This document shows, one piece after another, positions 11,483 to 24,124 of a stretch of 64,000 bases of DNA. Position numbers and translations under genes: made by a program. Origin of the DNA: Mytilus galloprovincialis (lineage: Eukaryota; Mollusca; Bivalvia; Mytilida; Mytilidae); NCBI RefSeq assembly GCF_965363235.1, contig NC_134845.1, positions 13,702,101 to 13,766,100 on the forward strand, read 5' to 3'. Numbering within the stretch: the first letter of the stretch is position 1; every line of letters begins with the position of its first letter. The notes beneath the pieces are model-generated. The model was not told the DNA's origin, searched no databases, and saw only the letters and a program-made list of their open reading frames with translations.

Positions 11483-13030
11483 GTACAGATATAATTAAAA
11501 GTACAGTTTCAACTGTGGTTTCTTATAAAACCTTTGAAAATGTTTTGTGAGTCAAATCTGAGTCGTTTTTCCAAATGCAAACTATTTCACTAAACGAGAA
11601 ATAATATTCTCTTTAAAACAACAAGCTAAAATGTTCCTCAAATATACTTTTATCTCCGACCTGCAATCTCATAGACTAACTGAATATATGAAAATTTGTT
11701 TTGCTATTTAGTTAAAGTATGGTTAATTTCTTCTATGCAGGTATATGAATATCCCAATGAGCTAATAAAAGTATACCTTCGTATGCATTTTGCAATAAAC
11801 TCATTGTTACAGGTAACAGCACTACAAACTTCCTTAGACGAAAAGACGACACAGATCCAAAACCTCACTGGGTTGGTCCAAAGTTTACAAAACCAAGGTA
11901 CGATACATGAAATAAAATAGGATGCTAAGTTGGTTATTTGTTTAGAAATGTATCAAATAACATACTTGGTTTACAATGAAATTTGGTACTGAATTATCTT
12001 TATATTCTTTATTCATATCAATTTAAATAAAAAGAAGATATTTTACATATGTAAAAAGGAGATGTGGGATATATCTCAATGAGATAAAAAAAAAAAAAAA
12101 AAAAAACCAACAACAACAGAAAAGAACAACGGCAATGAAACAAAAAGATATACTCGGGTCCATTTGTGGCCTTCAACAATTAGCATAATTTTTAAATTAT
12201 ATTCCAAACTCTAAAGTTTGATATCAAGAACAGTTCCTAGATTTGTTTTGGCTTTATAAATATGAGATGATAAATGTGTATTAGCATTTGTTTTATTGAA
12301 TGTCTGCTCTTCCCAAATAAATCTAGTAAATAAAAGTGTTCACAAATTAATTATATCACTGTCCCTTATATAAGTTTATCGAAACTTTATGCTATTTTCA
12401 TTCTAATGCATCAGCGTCATTGCAAACATGCAGTGGTTATATAACTAAACGGTATCTGTAGTAAAGCAAATGTTGTAAGATACCTCCTTTATCTTAATAT
12501 TTATCGATATACAATGATTCTTTTAGGCGGCTCTTATTATTTTCAGTTATATGTCATTTCTTCGTTAATTTTGATTTAGTTTTCTTTTATATAAAGCTGC
12601 AGACCTGGAAACAAAGAACACACCGATAGCATTCTACGCACATCTACAGTCAAACCTGGCACTTTCTGGTATGAAAATACACCAAACAATAATATATAAC
12701 ACAGTTGACCTAAACATTGGGAACGCATATAATAACGCCAATGGGTTGTTCACTGCGCCTCTTCCGGGAACTTATGTCTTTGGTATTGCAACTGGTACAC
12801 TTGATAGGTCTCATGCCAGTGTAGAATTAGTATTGAATGGTGTAGTTAAAGATGTCTCCTGGGCAGATTCAATGGACCATGACGACCGTGCGTTTGCCAC
12901 AACTTCCACACCACTGACCATCAAAGCTGGAGATGTTGTTATGGCAAGGATAGGCAATGCTATTGGTGGAAACTCGCTCGAAAGTGATCCGTATATTCGG
13001 TGCAGTTTTTCAGGCTTTAGATTGTATTAA
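11231..13030 (+). CDS. C1q domain-containing secreted protein, complete (3 exons)
   Basis: Segments 11231-11482, 11813-11897 and 12597-13030 join in matching phases (0, then 1) to encode 256 residues. Residues 1 to about 25 form a hydrophobic signal peptide ending near NCCKA. Residues about 38-112 are a heptad-like coiled coil rich in Gln, Leu and Asp, spanning the exon 1/2 junction, with a possible N-glycosylation site at N101. Residues about 122-256 are a C1q domain, starting PIAFYAHLQ, with GLFTAPLPGTYVF in the middle and ending CSFSGFRLY. No collagen repeat is present. This architecture is typical of bivalve C1q proteins, many of which act as secreted lectin-like recognition molecules; the ligand of this one is unknown. 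The last exon encodes the whole globular head, as is common in the family. Confidence 0.92.
11813..11897 (+). CDS. C1q gene exon 2
   Basis: An 85-nt exon between acceptor TTACAG and donor GTACGA, entering in phase 0 and leaving in phase 1. It encodes VTALQTSLDEKTTQ and continues the coiled coil to residue 112. The intron before it is 330 bp. Confidence 0.85.
12055..12190 (+). repeat. Degenerate family-A repeat with poly(A) in C1q intron 2
   Basis: AGGAGATGTGGGATATATCT followed by a ~19-base A run and a segment with GGCCTTCAACAAT resembles family A. It is wholly intronic. Confidence 0.45.
12597..13030 (+). CDS. C1q gene exon 3 (globular domain)
   Basis: The acceptor is ATAAAG at 12591-12596 or, six bases later, CTGCAG at 12597-12602. 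Both keep the frame and differ by two residues. The exon encodes the linker and the complete C1q domain and ends at TAA 13028-13030. No clear AATAAA was seen in the next 150 bp; the first one lies inside a downstream repeat. Confidence 0.87.
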
Positions 13031-13164
13031 TTTCAACTTTTACAATAGTTTACCAAAGAAATATTTGTCATGAAGATACACTTTTTGTGTTTTTTGCTTC
13101 ATGAATGTTATCTCTTTTTTTCATAGTTTACTTATATCGATTAAGAAATTGTAAGAAATCAACT

Positions 13165-13425
13165 CCTTCATGCAAAATTAACCTTAAATGATGAGAGGCA
13201 AAAGATACCAAAGTGACATTCAAACTCATAATACGAAAATAAAATGACAACGCCATACCAAAAACTGAAAAAGACACAAAGACAAACAACAGTATAGAAG
13301 ACACAATAAAGAAAGCTGAAGACTGAGAAACGCGAACCCCACCAAAAACCGGAGGTGATCTCAAGCGGTCTAGAAGGGTAGTCAGATCCTGATCCACATG
13401 TGGCCCGTCGTGTTGCTATTCTTTT
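13165..13425 (+). repeat. Mussel repeat family B
   Basis: Contains GACAACGCCAT and ends near CCACATGTGGCCCGTCGTG, matching copies at 30480-30640, 41530-41768 and 44955-45180. The hydrophobic minus-strand ORF here recurs in each copy and is a property of the repeat, not a host gene. It directly follows the C1q gene. Confidence 0.75.
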
Positions 13426-13592
13426 AAGGTCCGCTATAGTTATATATAGCTCATATTATTTCTACTTATTTATAATACGTCGATACATTTCAAATGAAAT
13501 GATGTTTGATGAAGTTAATTAATACAAGAAACGCCTCGAACCGAGCCTCGAACACACGCAATTTACAAGTGTTAATATTATCATTATAAATA

Positions 13593-13737
13593 TAGAATAA
13601 TACATGGCAAAATCCGTATCGCATGCTGTATCACCACGAGAAACCAATATCAGTCCCGAGGGCCGAAGGTCCCGAGGGCTGATATTGGTCGAGTGGTGAT
13701 ACAGCATGCGATACGGATTTTGCCATGTATTATTCTG
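13593..13737. repeat. Hairpin, copy 1 of a tandem ~1.1-kb unit
   Basis: Arms AATAATACATGGCAAAATCC and GGATTTTGCCATGTATTATT are exact reverse complements. The inner arms continue through TATCGCATGCTGTATCACC to a loop near GAGGGCCGAAGGTCCC. Confidence 0.85.
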
Positions 13738-13811
13738 TTTATCATATATTTTCATAGAATCAGATTTATGGGATATCCATTTTTTTGTTTTAAATCGTCT
13801 GAAATTATAAG

Positions 13812-14010
13812 TTAGCAAAGACCCAGTGGTGGACCTCAGCTGTTGTCTGCTCTATGGTCGAGTTGTTGTCTCTTTGACACATTCCCCATTACCATTCTCA
13901 ATTTTATTATGATTTTCCTGTATTTTTCCAGCTTACTTGGTTTTTTTTATAGACATCCTTATTTGCTTAATATCCGCATCGTAATGCCCCCTATAATCTT
14001 ATTACATTCT
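13812..14010 (-). repeat. Family-C repeat inserted in copy 1
   Basis: CTGTTGTCTGCTCTATGGTC and CTCTTTGACACATTCCC resemble, in reverse, the copy at 24125-24440. The second tandem copy lacks this segment, which marks it as an insertion. Confidence 0.55.
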
Positions 14011-14502
14011 CAATATATGTTGAAGACCATGTATCAAAATGCATCCACTGAAAATACTGTCCTATTATTTCAACTAAAATTAACATTTATCAAATAAATA
14101 TAAGATGTAGAAATGTTAAAAGTTTCATTGTTTATTTGGCGATGATCTCATTCATGATCATTTTAATTTGCTGAAGAGTTGAACAGCAAGACAAATATTT
14201 CTTGAAAAAATTGCTATCTACATGTATTCTAACCAAAATTTAAACCGTAAAAATTTACATTTGTGTTTAATCCATCAGGTAATGAAAACAAACTTCACCA
14301 AAATTATGACCAAATAAAAAATAAAACTTCATATATTTCTATATCTTATTGTGTCTTTTTTATATGTAAAAATCGTTCGTAAAGTTACTGGGTAATAATT
14401 TTTGGAAATGATAGGACATTTTTTTTTCGGAACTCATTTTTTTCCTATGCCAGGAAATACAGCAACTGAACATCATATGTCAAACGTTGACGTCATTCGA
14501 AT

Positions 14503-14605
14503 TGTGACGTCATGCCAGGTATGCGATACGGGTTTTGCCATGCGATACGGAGTATGCGATACGGGTTTAGCCATGCGATACGGGGTATGCGATACAGGGT
14601 AGGTG
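14503..14605 (+). repeat. Short tandem motif, copy 1
   Basis: Tandem repeats of TATGCGATACGGGTTT alternating with GCCATGCGATACGG. The same motif recurs at 15405-15508 at the matching place in the second ~1-kb unit. Confidence 0.8.
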
Positions 14606-14675
14606 ATACAGGCTGGAAAAAAGAACCTTTATTAGATATACAAAATTGCTGTATTTTGTACTAAACATATGATAA

Positions 14676-14820
14676 ATAGAGAATAATACATGGCAAAATC
14701 CGTATCATATGCCGTATCATCCCGAGATAACAATATCAGCCCGAGGGCCTTTAGGCCCAAGGGATGATATTGGTCGAGGGTGATACGGCATGTGATACGG
14801 ATTTCGCCATGTATTATTCT
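14676..14820. repeat. Hairpin, copy 2 of the tandem unit
   Basis: Same arms as the hairpin at 13593-13737 (AATAATACATGGCAAAATCC) with substitutions inside (CGTATCATATGCCGTATCA). The flanks to about 15570 parallel those of copy 1. Confidence 0.82.
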
Positions 14821-15404
14821 GTTTATCATATATTTTAATAGAATCAGATTCATGGGATATCTTTTTTTTTAAATCGTCTCAATATAAGTTTGAGACAATG
14901 TCTTAAAATGCACCAACAAACGACACTGTCCTATTATTTCAACAAAAATTAATATTTAAAAAATAAATATTGTACGATGTGTAGAAATGTTTAAAGTTTT
15001 CTAGTTTATTTGGCGATGCTATTATTCATGATCTGGTTCATTTTAACTTCTGACGAGGTGAACACCAAGAAAAATATTTATTGAAAAGTTTGCTATCTTT
15101 AAAATTTCTAATCAAATTAAATTCGTAAAAATTTCCATTTGTGTTTAACTCATTAGGTAATGAAAACACACTTCACAAAAAATAAGACCAAATAAACAAT
15201 AAAACTTCAGATAATTTCATTTTATTTTGTTTTTTATTATATAGATAAAAATCGCTCGTAAAGTTACTGGGTACTAATTTTTTGGAAAATATCGATTTTA
15301 TTTTAAAATTTTTGTTAGTTTGAACTTTTTTTCCCCTTTCATGCCAGCAAATACATCAACTGGACGTCATAGGTCAAAATTTGACGTCATTCAAATTATG
15401 ACGT

Positions 15405-15508
15405 CACGCCAGGTATGCGATACGGGTTTTGCCATGCGATACGGGGTATGCGATACGGGTTTAGCCATGCGATACGGGGTATGCGATACAGGGTATGTGG
15501 TACAGACT
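15405..15508 (+). repeat. Short tandem motif, copy 2
   Basis: GCGATACGGG-containing units, as at 14503-14605, followed by the same ~60-bp tail (TTTATTAGATATACAAAATT) in both copies. Confidence 0.8.
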
Positions 15509-15570
15509 GGAAAAAAGACCCTTTATTAGATATACAAAATTGCTGTATTTTGTACTAAGTATATGATAAA

Positions 15571-16864
15571 GGATAATAATGACATTAGATTTCTTAAAAG
15601 TGAGATATTTTTGTTAATTTGTTAAATAAGCTATCATGTTTTAATGTGTGAAGTATAAAAAGTAAAACCTTATGCCTGAGATCACCCATAGTTATTTGGT
15701 GACTCAGAGGTTCATATTGCTCAGTTTTTCTATGTTGTTTTTTGTGTACTATTGTTTGTCTGTTGGACTTTTTAAGCCATGTTGTTGTCAGTTTATTTTC
15801 TAATTATGAGTTTGAATATCCCACCGATCAGCTGTATACTATCTGAACTTAAATAGCGAGCTGTTTTATTGGTTTGAAATGGGTTTCCGTAGAAAACAAT
15901 TTGCAACTTTTAGTAGGCACTTTGAGTATGCCTTTCGGGTGAATGAGTTTTATTCATATATTACCAATCCACTTCAGCGTTAAATATTAATGACATTACA
16001 CGACAACATATAAGTTTCTGTAATTTACCATTATATTTCGAGATAGTACACACAACTTCATTAAACTGTAATGTAACACAATTCAAACAGGAAATCTCCA
16101 ATGCTGAATTTTATACAAAGCAATAAACGGAAAACAGATTGGATGTACAACATACTCCAAACACCGAATTCCAGACAACTGACTTGAGACAGGCACATAC
16201 ATGTACATAATGTAGTGGGGATAAACATGTTTGCTGGTGCCAGACTTTCCCTCTAACCCGGGACATAAATTTTACAACAAAACAATACATTTTGTATTTT
16301 GAGTTATATTCTACTAATGTACCATAAAAACGAAGACAAAAAGACGAACAAGACCAAAAACAAAAATTCTCAAACCAGAGGCAAAGGCAATACGAGTCCC
16401 AAAAACGGGCCGATATGGAAAATGCCATGTATTAATCTCTTTATCATATACTTCCGACAATTGTTTTATGTATGGAAAATTAACAAATAAAATAAATAAA
16501 ACAGTCAAAATCTATAAAAAAGTTAAATTATGAATCCAACAAATACACAATAATTGCCCAACAATAACATCACTACCTCTATATTTATGTATGTTACTAT
16601 TTCCTATATAGGCATTTTGAAACATTGAAAAATTGAAAGAGTTTTATGATCATTATTATTCCATGTTTGTTGTACTATAAAATGATTCATAATTGTCAAT
16701 GGCATTTTTTAGCAAGTACTAAACTATCCCTTCAAAAGTTCCCGTAAATTTTGACGTCGTCATAAAAAATATCTGACGTCACAATGGAAAAGTAAACAAC
16801 CGATACCGGAAATACCGGAAGTTACTTGCACGAGAGGCACTATTATGGGTTTTGTGCACGAGCA
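15571..16864. other. Gene-poor stretch with family-B fragments
   Basis: A reversed family-B copy lies at about 15670-15830 (TTCTATGTTGTTTTTTGTGT) and further diverged fragments at 16180-16440. No gene was recognised. The long minus-strand ORF at 16111-16428 overlaps the repeat fragments. Confidence 0.5.
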
Positions 16865-16944
16865 AACTCCGAAACAGTGGTGACGTTGCTTCGCTAAACT
16901 ATCATCGTGGTTAAAGTGAACGTAGCGTATTAAAGATTACCTGG

Positions 16945-17011
16945 CAGGTGGAAGTTAGGTCCGCTGCTGTATGCCCTGAGGTAATCGGTGCCCTGAGGTA
17001 ATCGTGGTAAT
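16945..17011 (+). repeat. Left inverted repeat of the 10-kb region
   Basis: Contains GTTAGGTCCGCTGCTGTATG then two CCCTGAGGTAATCG copies. Its inverted partner is at 26971-27037 with three mismatches. Confidence 0.88.
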
Positions 17012-17229
17012 GCGTCATTGATTAAATACGCACGAAAATATAGTTCTTATTTAGATAGATCTTAATACCAAATTTAAATGTGACAAAATACCAAAGATGT
17101 CAACAAACTTCCCAAATGATTTTATTATTTGTATTCACCGATCATTCATTTCGTATGTACGTGTAGGTTGGGGATGGCTGGTAAAATTATAAACTTTTTT
17201 TTTTATAAAAGTTCAATTAATGATCTAAA

Positions 17230-20000
17230 GTATTCATTCATGACAGGGTTACCTGAGGTAACCCAAACAATAACAGCAAATAAAACCTATTTAACTCAAG
17301 TTAATTCAGATCACCTTTACATATACATCACATAAACAATATAACTTCAATGAATTCCTACATTATAAATGACGAAGTTTGTTTTATTACACCATAAATG
17401 CTTATACTAGCAAAGTATCTACTAAATATTCTGTCATGAGAGGGTTACCTCAGGTAACCCATGAAATAGCAACAAGTATTATCCATTCATATCAAGTTCA
17501 CTTAAGTCGCCTTTTAAATATATCACACAAACAATACACATCTATGAAGTCCTACATTTGAAATAAAGAAATTGTCCGATTACAACATAAATGTTTACAC
17601 TAGCAAACGATCTAAAAAGCATTCTTCATAACATGGGTACCTGAGGTAGCCCCCGACATGATTACAAATATAACCCACTTAACTGAAGTTAACTGAGGTC
17701 ACCTTTACATGTGCATCACTTGAACAATACAACTTTCATGAAGTCCTACATTTGAAATAAAGACGTTTGTTTATTACAATTTATGTAAACCCTAGCAAAG
17801 TATTTATGAAGAATTCATTCATTACAGGGTTACCTCAGGTAACCCAATAATAACAACAAATACAACCAATTTAACTCAAGTAAACTCAGGTATCACCTTT
17901 AAATATATATGCATCACATAAACAATACAAATCTATGAAGTCCTACATTTTTAAATTAAGAAATTGTGTAATTAAAATATACATGTATACACTTACAAAG
18001 TATATACTAAGAATTCTTTCATAGCAGGGTTACCTGAGGTAACAAATACAAAAACAACAAATAAAACTTAATTAACTCAAGTTAATTCAGATCACCTTTA
18101 CATATACATCACATAAACAATATAACTTCAATGAATTCCTATATTAAAAATGAAGAAGTTGGTTTATTACACCATAAATGCATATACTAGCAAAGTATCT
18201 ACTAAGTATTCTGTCATGACAAGGTTACCTCAGGTAACCCATAAAATAGCAACAAGTATTATCCATTCATATCAAGTTAACTTAAGTCGCCTTTCTGATA
18301 TATCACATAAACAATACACATCTATGAAGTCCTAAATTTAAATCAAAGAAATTGTTCGATTACAACATAAATGTTTACACTAGCAAACTATCTAAAAAGC
18401 ATTCTTCATGTCATGGGTACCTGAGGTAACCCCCGACATAATTACAAATATAACCCACTTAACTGAAGTTAACTGAGGTCACCTTTACATGTACATCACA
18501 TAAACAATACAACTTTCATGAAGTTCTACATTTGAAATAAAGAAGTTTGTTTATTACAATTAATGTAAACACTAGCAAAGTATCTACGAAGAATTCATTC
18601 ATTACAGGGTTACCTGAGACAGGGTTGCCTCAGGTAACCTAATAATAACAACAACAAATACAACCCATTTAATTCAAGTTTACTCAGGTAACATATATCT
18701 ATACATCGCATAAACAATACAATCTATGAAGTCCTACATTTTAAATTAAGAAATTGTGTAACATCAATGCATATACCAGCAAAGTATCTACGAAGTATTC
18801 TTTCATAACAGGGTTAAGGTAACCCCAAAAGTAACAGTAAATATAATCAATTCAAATAAAGTTAACTTAAGTCGCCTTTCCTAAATATCATATAAACAAC
18901 ACACATCTATAAAGTTCAAATTTATAAAAAAAGTAAATGGTTTATTACAACTTAAATGTATATTCTGGAAAACTATCTAAAAAGTATTCTTACATGACAG
19001 AATAACCTCAGGTAACCATAACAATAACAACAAAGATAACCTTTTTATTTCAAGTTAACTCATGTCACCTTTAAATATATATAAATCAAATAAACAATAC
19101 AAATCTATGAAGTCCTCCATTTTTAAATTAAGAAATTGGGTAATTAAAATACAAATGTATACACTAGCAAAGTATCTACTAATATTTTTTTCATAACAGG
19201 GTTACCTGAGGTAACCCAAACAATAACAGCAATTACAACCTATTTAACTCAAGTTAATTCAGATCACCTTTACATATACATCACATAAACAATATAACTG
19301 CAACGAATTCCTACATTGAAAATGAAAAAGTTGGTTTATTTCAGCATAAATACATATACTAGCAAAGCATCTACTAAGTATTCTGTCATGACAGGGTTAC
19401 ATCAGGTAACCCATAAAATAGCTACAAGTATAATCCATTTAAATCAAGTTAAGACAGATTGCATTTTCTAAATATCACATAAACAATTTACATCTGTGAA
19501 GTCCTACATGTAAAATAAAGAAATTGTTTGATTACAACATAAATGTTTACACTAGCAAACTATCTAATAAGCATTCTTTCATAACAGGGGTACCTGAGAT
19601 AACCACAAATATAATTACAAATATAACCCACTTAACTGAAGTTAATTGAGATCACCTTTACATGTATATCCAATAAACAATATAACTTCAATGAAGTCCT
19701 ACATTCAAAATGAATAAGTTGGTTTATTACAATTAATGTAAAGACTAGCAAAGTATCTACGAAGTTTCATTCATGACAGGGTTACCTCAGGTAACCCCAA
19801 TTATAACACCAAATACAACCCATTTAACTCAAGTGAACTCAGGTAACATTTACATATAATCGCATAAACAATACAAATCTATGAAGTCCTACATTTTAAA
19901 TTAAGAAATTGTGTAATTACAGCAGAAATGCATATACCAGCAAAGTATCTACGAAGTATTCTTTCATAACAGGATTACTTCAGGTAACCCCAAAAATAAC
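17230..20000. repeat. Tandem array, ~195-bp unit with palindromic core
   Basis: About 15 units. Each contains the near-perfect palindrome GGTTACCTGAGGTAACC (centre GA or CA) at spacings of 190-200 bp, between AT-rich stretches with CACATAAACAATA and CTAGCAAAGTATCTAC. Neighbouring units differ, but units about 780 bp apart (for example near 17250 and 18030) match better, which indicates a higher-order pattern. The array stops at a T run (about 20007-20035). Confidence 0.9.
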
Positions 20001-20006
20001 AACAAA

Positions 20007-20035
20007 TATTTTTTTTTTTTTTTTTTTTTTTTTTT
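20007..20035. repeat. Poly(T) tract
   Basis: A run of nearly 30 T at the edge of the 195-bp array. It may be the tail of a minus-strand retroposed insertion covering about 20007-20100. Confidence 0.85.
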
Positions 20036-20523
20036 ATCTTTTATAATTTTAATAGTATATATATTTTACAAAGCACTAATTTAAAGCACTATAATAACAA
20101 CAAATATAATCGATTCAAATCAAATTAACATAAGGTTGCAGTCTTGTTATTGACTGCTCCATAGGCTTACATGCAAAACAGCTGATCTTCATGTTCATAT
20201 CATGTATGTACCAAAGTGAAATTGTGATTTAATTGAAAAAAGGGGGTCTTGCCACGAAGAATAAAAAGTTACGCAATCCTGAAGTCAACTCATTTTTTTT
20301 CTACTTTCTGTTTGCTATTTTTACTATACCTCACCACTTCAAGTAAACATGATATCCTTCCACTTTCCTGGAATGATATCCCCAAAAGATGCAAGATTTT
20401 TTAAAAAAGTCTATATTTATGTTTCCATTCACCATAAACCTATCTAAAACAAACAGAAAAAAAATGAGTTCAGAAAAAAATTCAGTCTACCAAATTATCT
20501 GTAAATCTCATTCTAGTCTATCT
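20036..20523. other. Spacer between the two arrays
   Basis: About 490 bp of unremarkable AT-rich sequence with no recognised feature, beyond a short continuation of array-like sequence (AACAACAAATATAATCGATT) at about 20095-20130. Confidence 0.5.
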
Positions 20524-23220
20524 TTATGAATAACCTGACAATGCCCAGTTGTACAGTGGTTCCCTGGGGTAACATGACCATGCACAGTAGTACAATGATT
20601 CCCTTAAGTTACCTACCATGCACAGTAGTACAATGGTTCCCTGAAGTAACCTGACCATGCACGTTAGTGCAATGGTTCCCTGAGGTAACCCGACCATGCA
20701 CAAAAGTTCAATGGTTCCCTGAGGTAACCTCACAATACACAGCAGTACAATGGATCCCTGAGGTACCATGACCATGCACAGAAGAACAATGATTTCCCGA
20801 GGAGACTTGACCATGCACAATAGTACAATGGTTCCCTGCAGAGTAGTACAATGGTTTCCTGAGGTTACCTGACCATGCCCATTTGTACAGTGGTTCCCTG
20901 AGATAACATGACCATGCACAGTAGTACAATGGTTCCCTGAGGTAACCTGACAATGCACAGTAGAACAATGATATCCTGAGTAAACCTACCATGCACAGTA
21001 GTACAATGGTTACCTGAGGTAACCTGACCATGCACAGTGGTACCATGGTTCCCTAAGGTAACATGGCCATGCACAAAGTACAACGGTTCCGTGAGGTAAC
21101 CTGACTGTGCACAGTAGTACAACGGTTCCCTGAGGTAACCTGACCATGCATAAAGTACAATGGTTCCCTGAGGTAACCTGACCATGTACAGTAGTACAAT
21201 GGTTCCCTGAGGTAACCTGACCATGTACAGTTGTACAGTGGTTCCCTGAGTAACCTAACAATGCACAATATTACAATGGTTTCCTGAGGTAACCTGATCA
21301 TGCACAATATTACAATGATTCCCTGATTAAACCTACCATGCACAGTATTGCAATGGTTTCCTGAGGTAACCTGAACATGCACAGTAGTACAATGGTTCCC
21401 TGAGGAAACCTGACAATGCACAGTAGTACAATGATTCCCGAAGGTAACATGACAATGCACAGTAGTACAATGGTTCCCTGAGGTAAAATAACCATGCACA
21501 GTAGTACAATGGTTTCCTGAGGAAAACTGACAATGCAGAGTAGTACAATGATTCCCTGAGGTAACTTACCATGCACAGTTGTACAATGGTTCCCCGAGGT
21601 AACCTGACCATGTACAGTAGTACAATGATTCCCTGAGGAGACTTGACCATGCACAATAGTACAAAGGTTCCCTGAGGTAAACTCTCAATACTCAACAGTA
21701 CAATGGTTCCCTGAGGTAATCTGATCATGCACAATATTACAATGATTCCCTGATTAAACCTACCATGCACAGTATTGCAATGGTTTCCTGAGGTAACCTG
21801 AACATGCACAGTAGTACAATGGTTCCCTGAGGAAACCTGACAATGCACAGTAGTACAATGATTCCCTGAGGTAACATGACCATGCACAGTAGAATGATTT
21901 CCTGAGGAGACTTGACCATGCACTATAGTACAATGGTTCCCTGCAGAGTAGTACAATAGTTTCCTGAGGTTACCTGACCATGCCCATTTGTACAGTGGTT
22001 CCCTGAGATAACATGACCATGCACAGTAGTACAATGGTTCTCTGCGGTAAACTCACAATACACAGTAGTACAATGGTTCCCTGAGGTACCATGACCATGC
22101 ACAGTAGAACAACGATTCCCTGAGGAGACTTGACCATGCACAATAGTACAATGGTTCCCTGCACAGTAGTACAATGATTACCTGAGGTTACCTACCATGC
22201 GCAGTAGTACAATGGTTCCCTGAAGTAACCTGACCATGCACAATGGTTCCCTGAGGTAACCTGACAATGCACAGTAGTTCAATGGTTCCCTGAGGTAACC
22301 TCCCAATACACAGCAGTACAATGGTTCCCTGAGGTACCATGACCATGCACAGTAGAACAATGATTTCCTGAGGAGACTTGACCATGCACAATAGTACAAT
22401 GGTTCCCTGCAGAGTAGTACAATGGTTCCCTGAGGTTACCTGACCATGCCCATTTGTACAGTGGTTCCCTGAGATAACATGACCATGCACATTAGTACAA
22501 TGGTTCTCTGAGGTAACCTGACAAAGAACAGTAGAACAATGATATCCTGAGTAAACCTTCCATGCACAGTAGTACAATGGTTACCGGAGGTAACCTGACC
22601 ATGCACAGTGGTACCATGGTTTCCTAAGGTATTATGGTCATGCACAAAGTACAATGGTTCCCTGAGGTAACCTGACTATGCACAGTAGTACAATGGTTCC
22701 CTGAGGTAACCTGACAATGCACAGTAGTACAATGGTTTACTGAGGAAACCTGACCATGCACAAAGTACAATGATTCCCTGAGGTAACCTGACCATGCACA
22801 GTAGTACAGTGGTTCCCTGAGGTAACCTGACCATGTACAGTAGTACAATGATTCCCTGAAGTACTCTGACCATGCACAGTAGTACAATGGTTCCCTGAAG
22901 AAACCTGACCATGCACAGTAGTGCAATGATTCCCTGAGGTAACTTGACCATGCACAGTAGTACAATGGTTCCCTGAGGTAACCTGACCATGCACAGTAGT
23001 ACAATGGTTCCCTGAAGTAACCCAACCATGCACAGTAGTACCATGGTTCCCTGAGGTAACCTCACCATGCACAGTAGTACAATGGTTCCCTGAGGTAACC
23101 TGGTCATGTATAGTAATTTACATATGACCTGAGGTAACCTTGTCATGTACAGTAATTTACAGATCACCTGAGGTAACCTGGTCATGTACAGTGATTTACA
23201 GATGACCTGAGGTAGCCTGT
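20524..23220. repeat. 39-bp minisatellite, ~65-70 units
   Basis: A typical unit reads CATGCACAGTAGTACAATGG then TTCCCTGAGGTAACCTGAC. Because 39 is a multiple of three, minus-strand frames stay open for up to 233 codons, giving 13-residue repeats such as HGQVTSGNHCTTV; I regard these as products of the repeat. Longer blocks are themselves duplicated (21297-21415 resembles 21720-21840). The last units, from about 23100, change to a variant with GTCATGTACAGTAATTTACA. Confidence 0.95.
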
Positions 23221-23760
23221 CCGTGAAAAAAAGAACATAGATATAATCTGGACTAAGCTGACGAAGGGAGTTATGAACATTCATTTGTGGTAACCTGAGG
23301 TTTCCAGAAAATAAGCGTTTTGCAAAGTTTATCTGTGGTAACATGCAGCTCGTACAATGACCATGAAGTTTTGACCTTAGGTAACCTCACCATATTCTAA
23401 CATACAGAGGTATTCTGAGGTTACATATTCATATACAGTAGTTAAGAGATGACATTAGTTAACATGTGCACTTGGCCATGTATAGAAATGCAGAAGTGCC
23501 CTGAGGAAAACTAAAAGAATAGTGTTTTGTAAAGTTTATACAAACTGTGGTAATACGAGTATGTGCAGTAATACAGAGTAACCTCATCAAGTACAGCAAT
23601 ACAGAGGTGATATTAGGTAACCTCACAATGTTCAATCATACAGAGGTGACCTGAGGTAACCTCACCATGTGAGCAATCATAGATATGATCTGAGATACAG
23701 GCAAGACACAGTTATTTAGAGATGAACTAAGGTTATCTGACCATGTACAAAAGTACACTG
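23221..23760. repeat. Degenerate continuation of the 39-bp array
   Basis: GGTAACCTGAGG, GGTAACCTCACCAT and CCTGAGGTAACCTCACC recur at irregular spacing, fading out near 23760. Confidence 0.7.
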
Positions 23761-24124
23761 GAGATGTGAGGTTTTTTCTTGAAAATATCCAACATCTGTA
23801 CAAATAAGATTAATTAAGACAATTAACATTTTAAAAAAGCAGTTATATACTATATAACCTGTGCTTGTTACTACGTTACTTTCAAAGTAATGTCAAATGA
23901 AAAAAATATAGATTACTGTTCGTACTGTAATGTTTCTCTTTTTTAATACTGGTGAATAAAATCCTTACAGTGTGTACTGGCTGGTCATCATCGCGTATGA
24001 TGCGATTTTGATACGCATACACAGCTAATGAATAGTATGCATGAATATAGATAAGATCAGCACGTGAAGTCATAGACTGAAAGTTGTAGATTTGTAGATG
24101 CCGTTTATAGAATACAAAATTAGA

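Noticed and set aside
20524..23344. Overlapping minus-strand ORFs of 60-233 codons as a gene family
   Set aside because: They are translations of a 39-bp minisatellite in different frames, without signal peptide, introns or unique ends.
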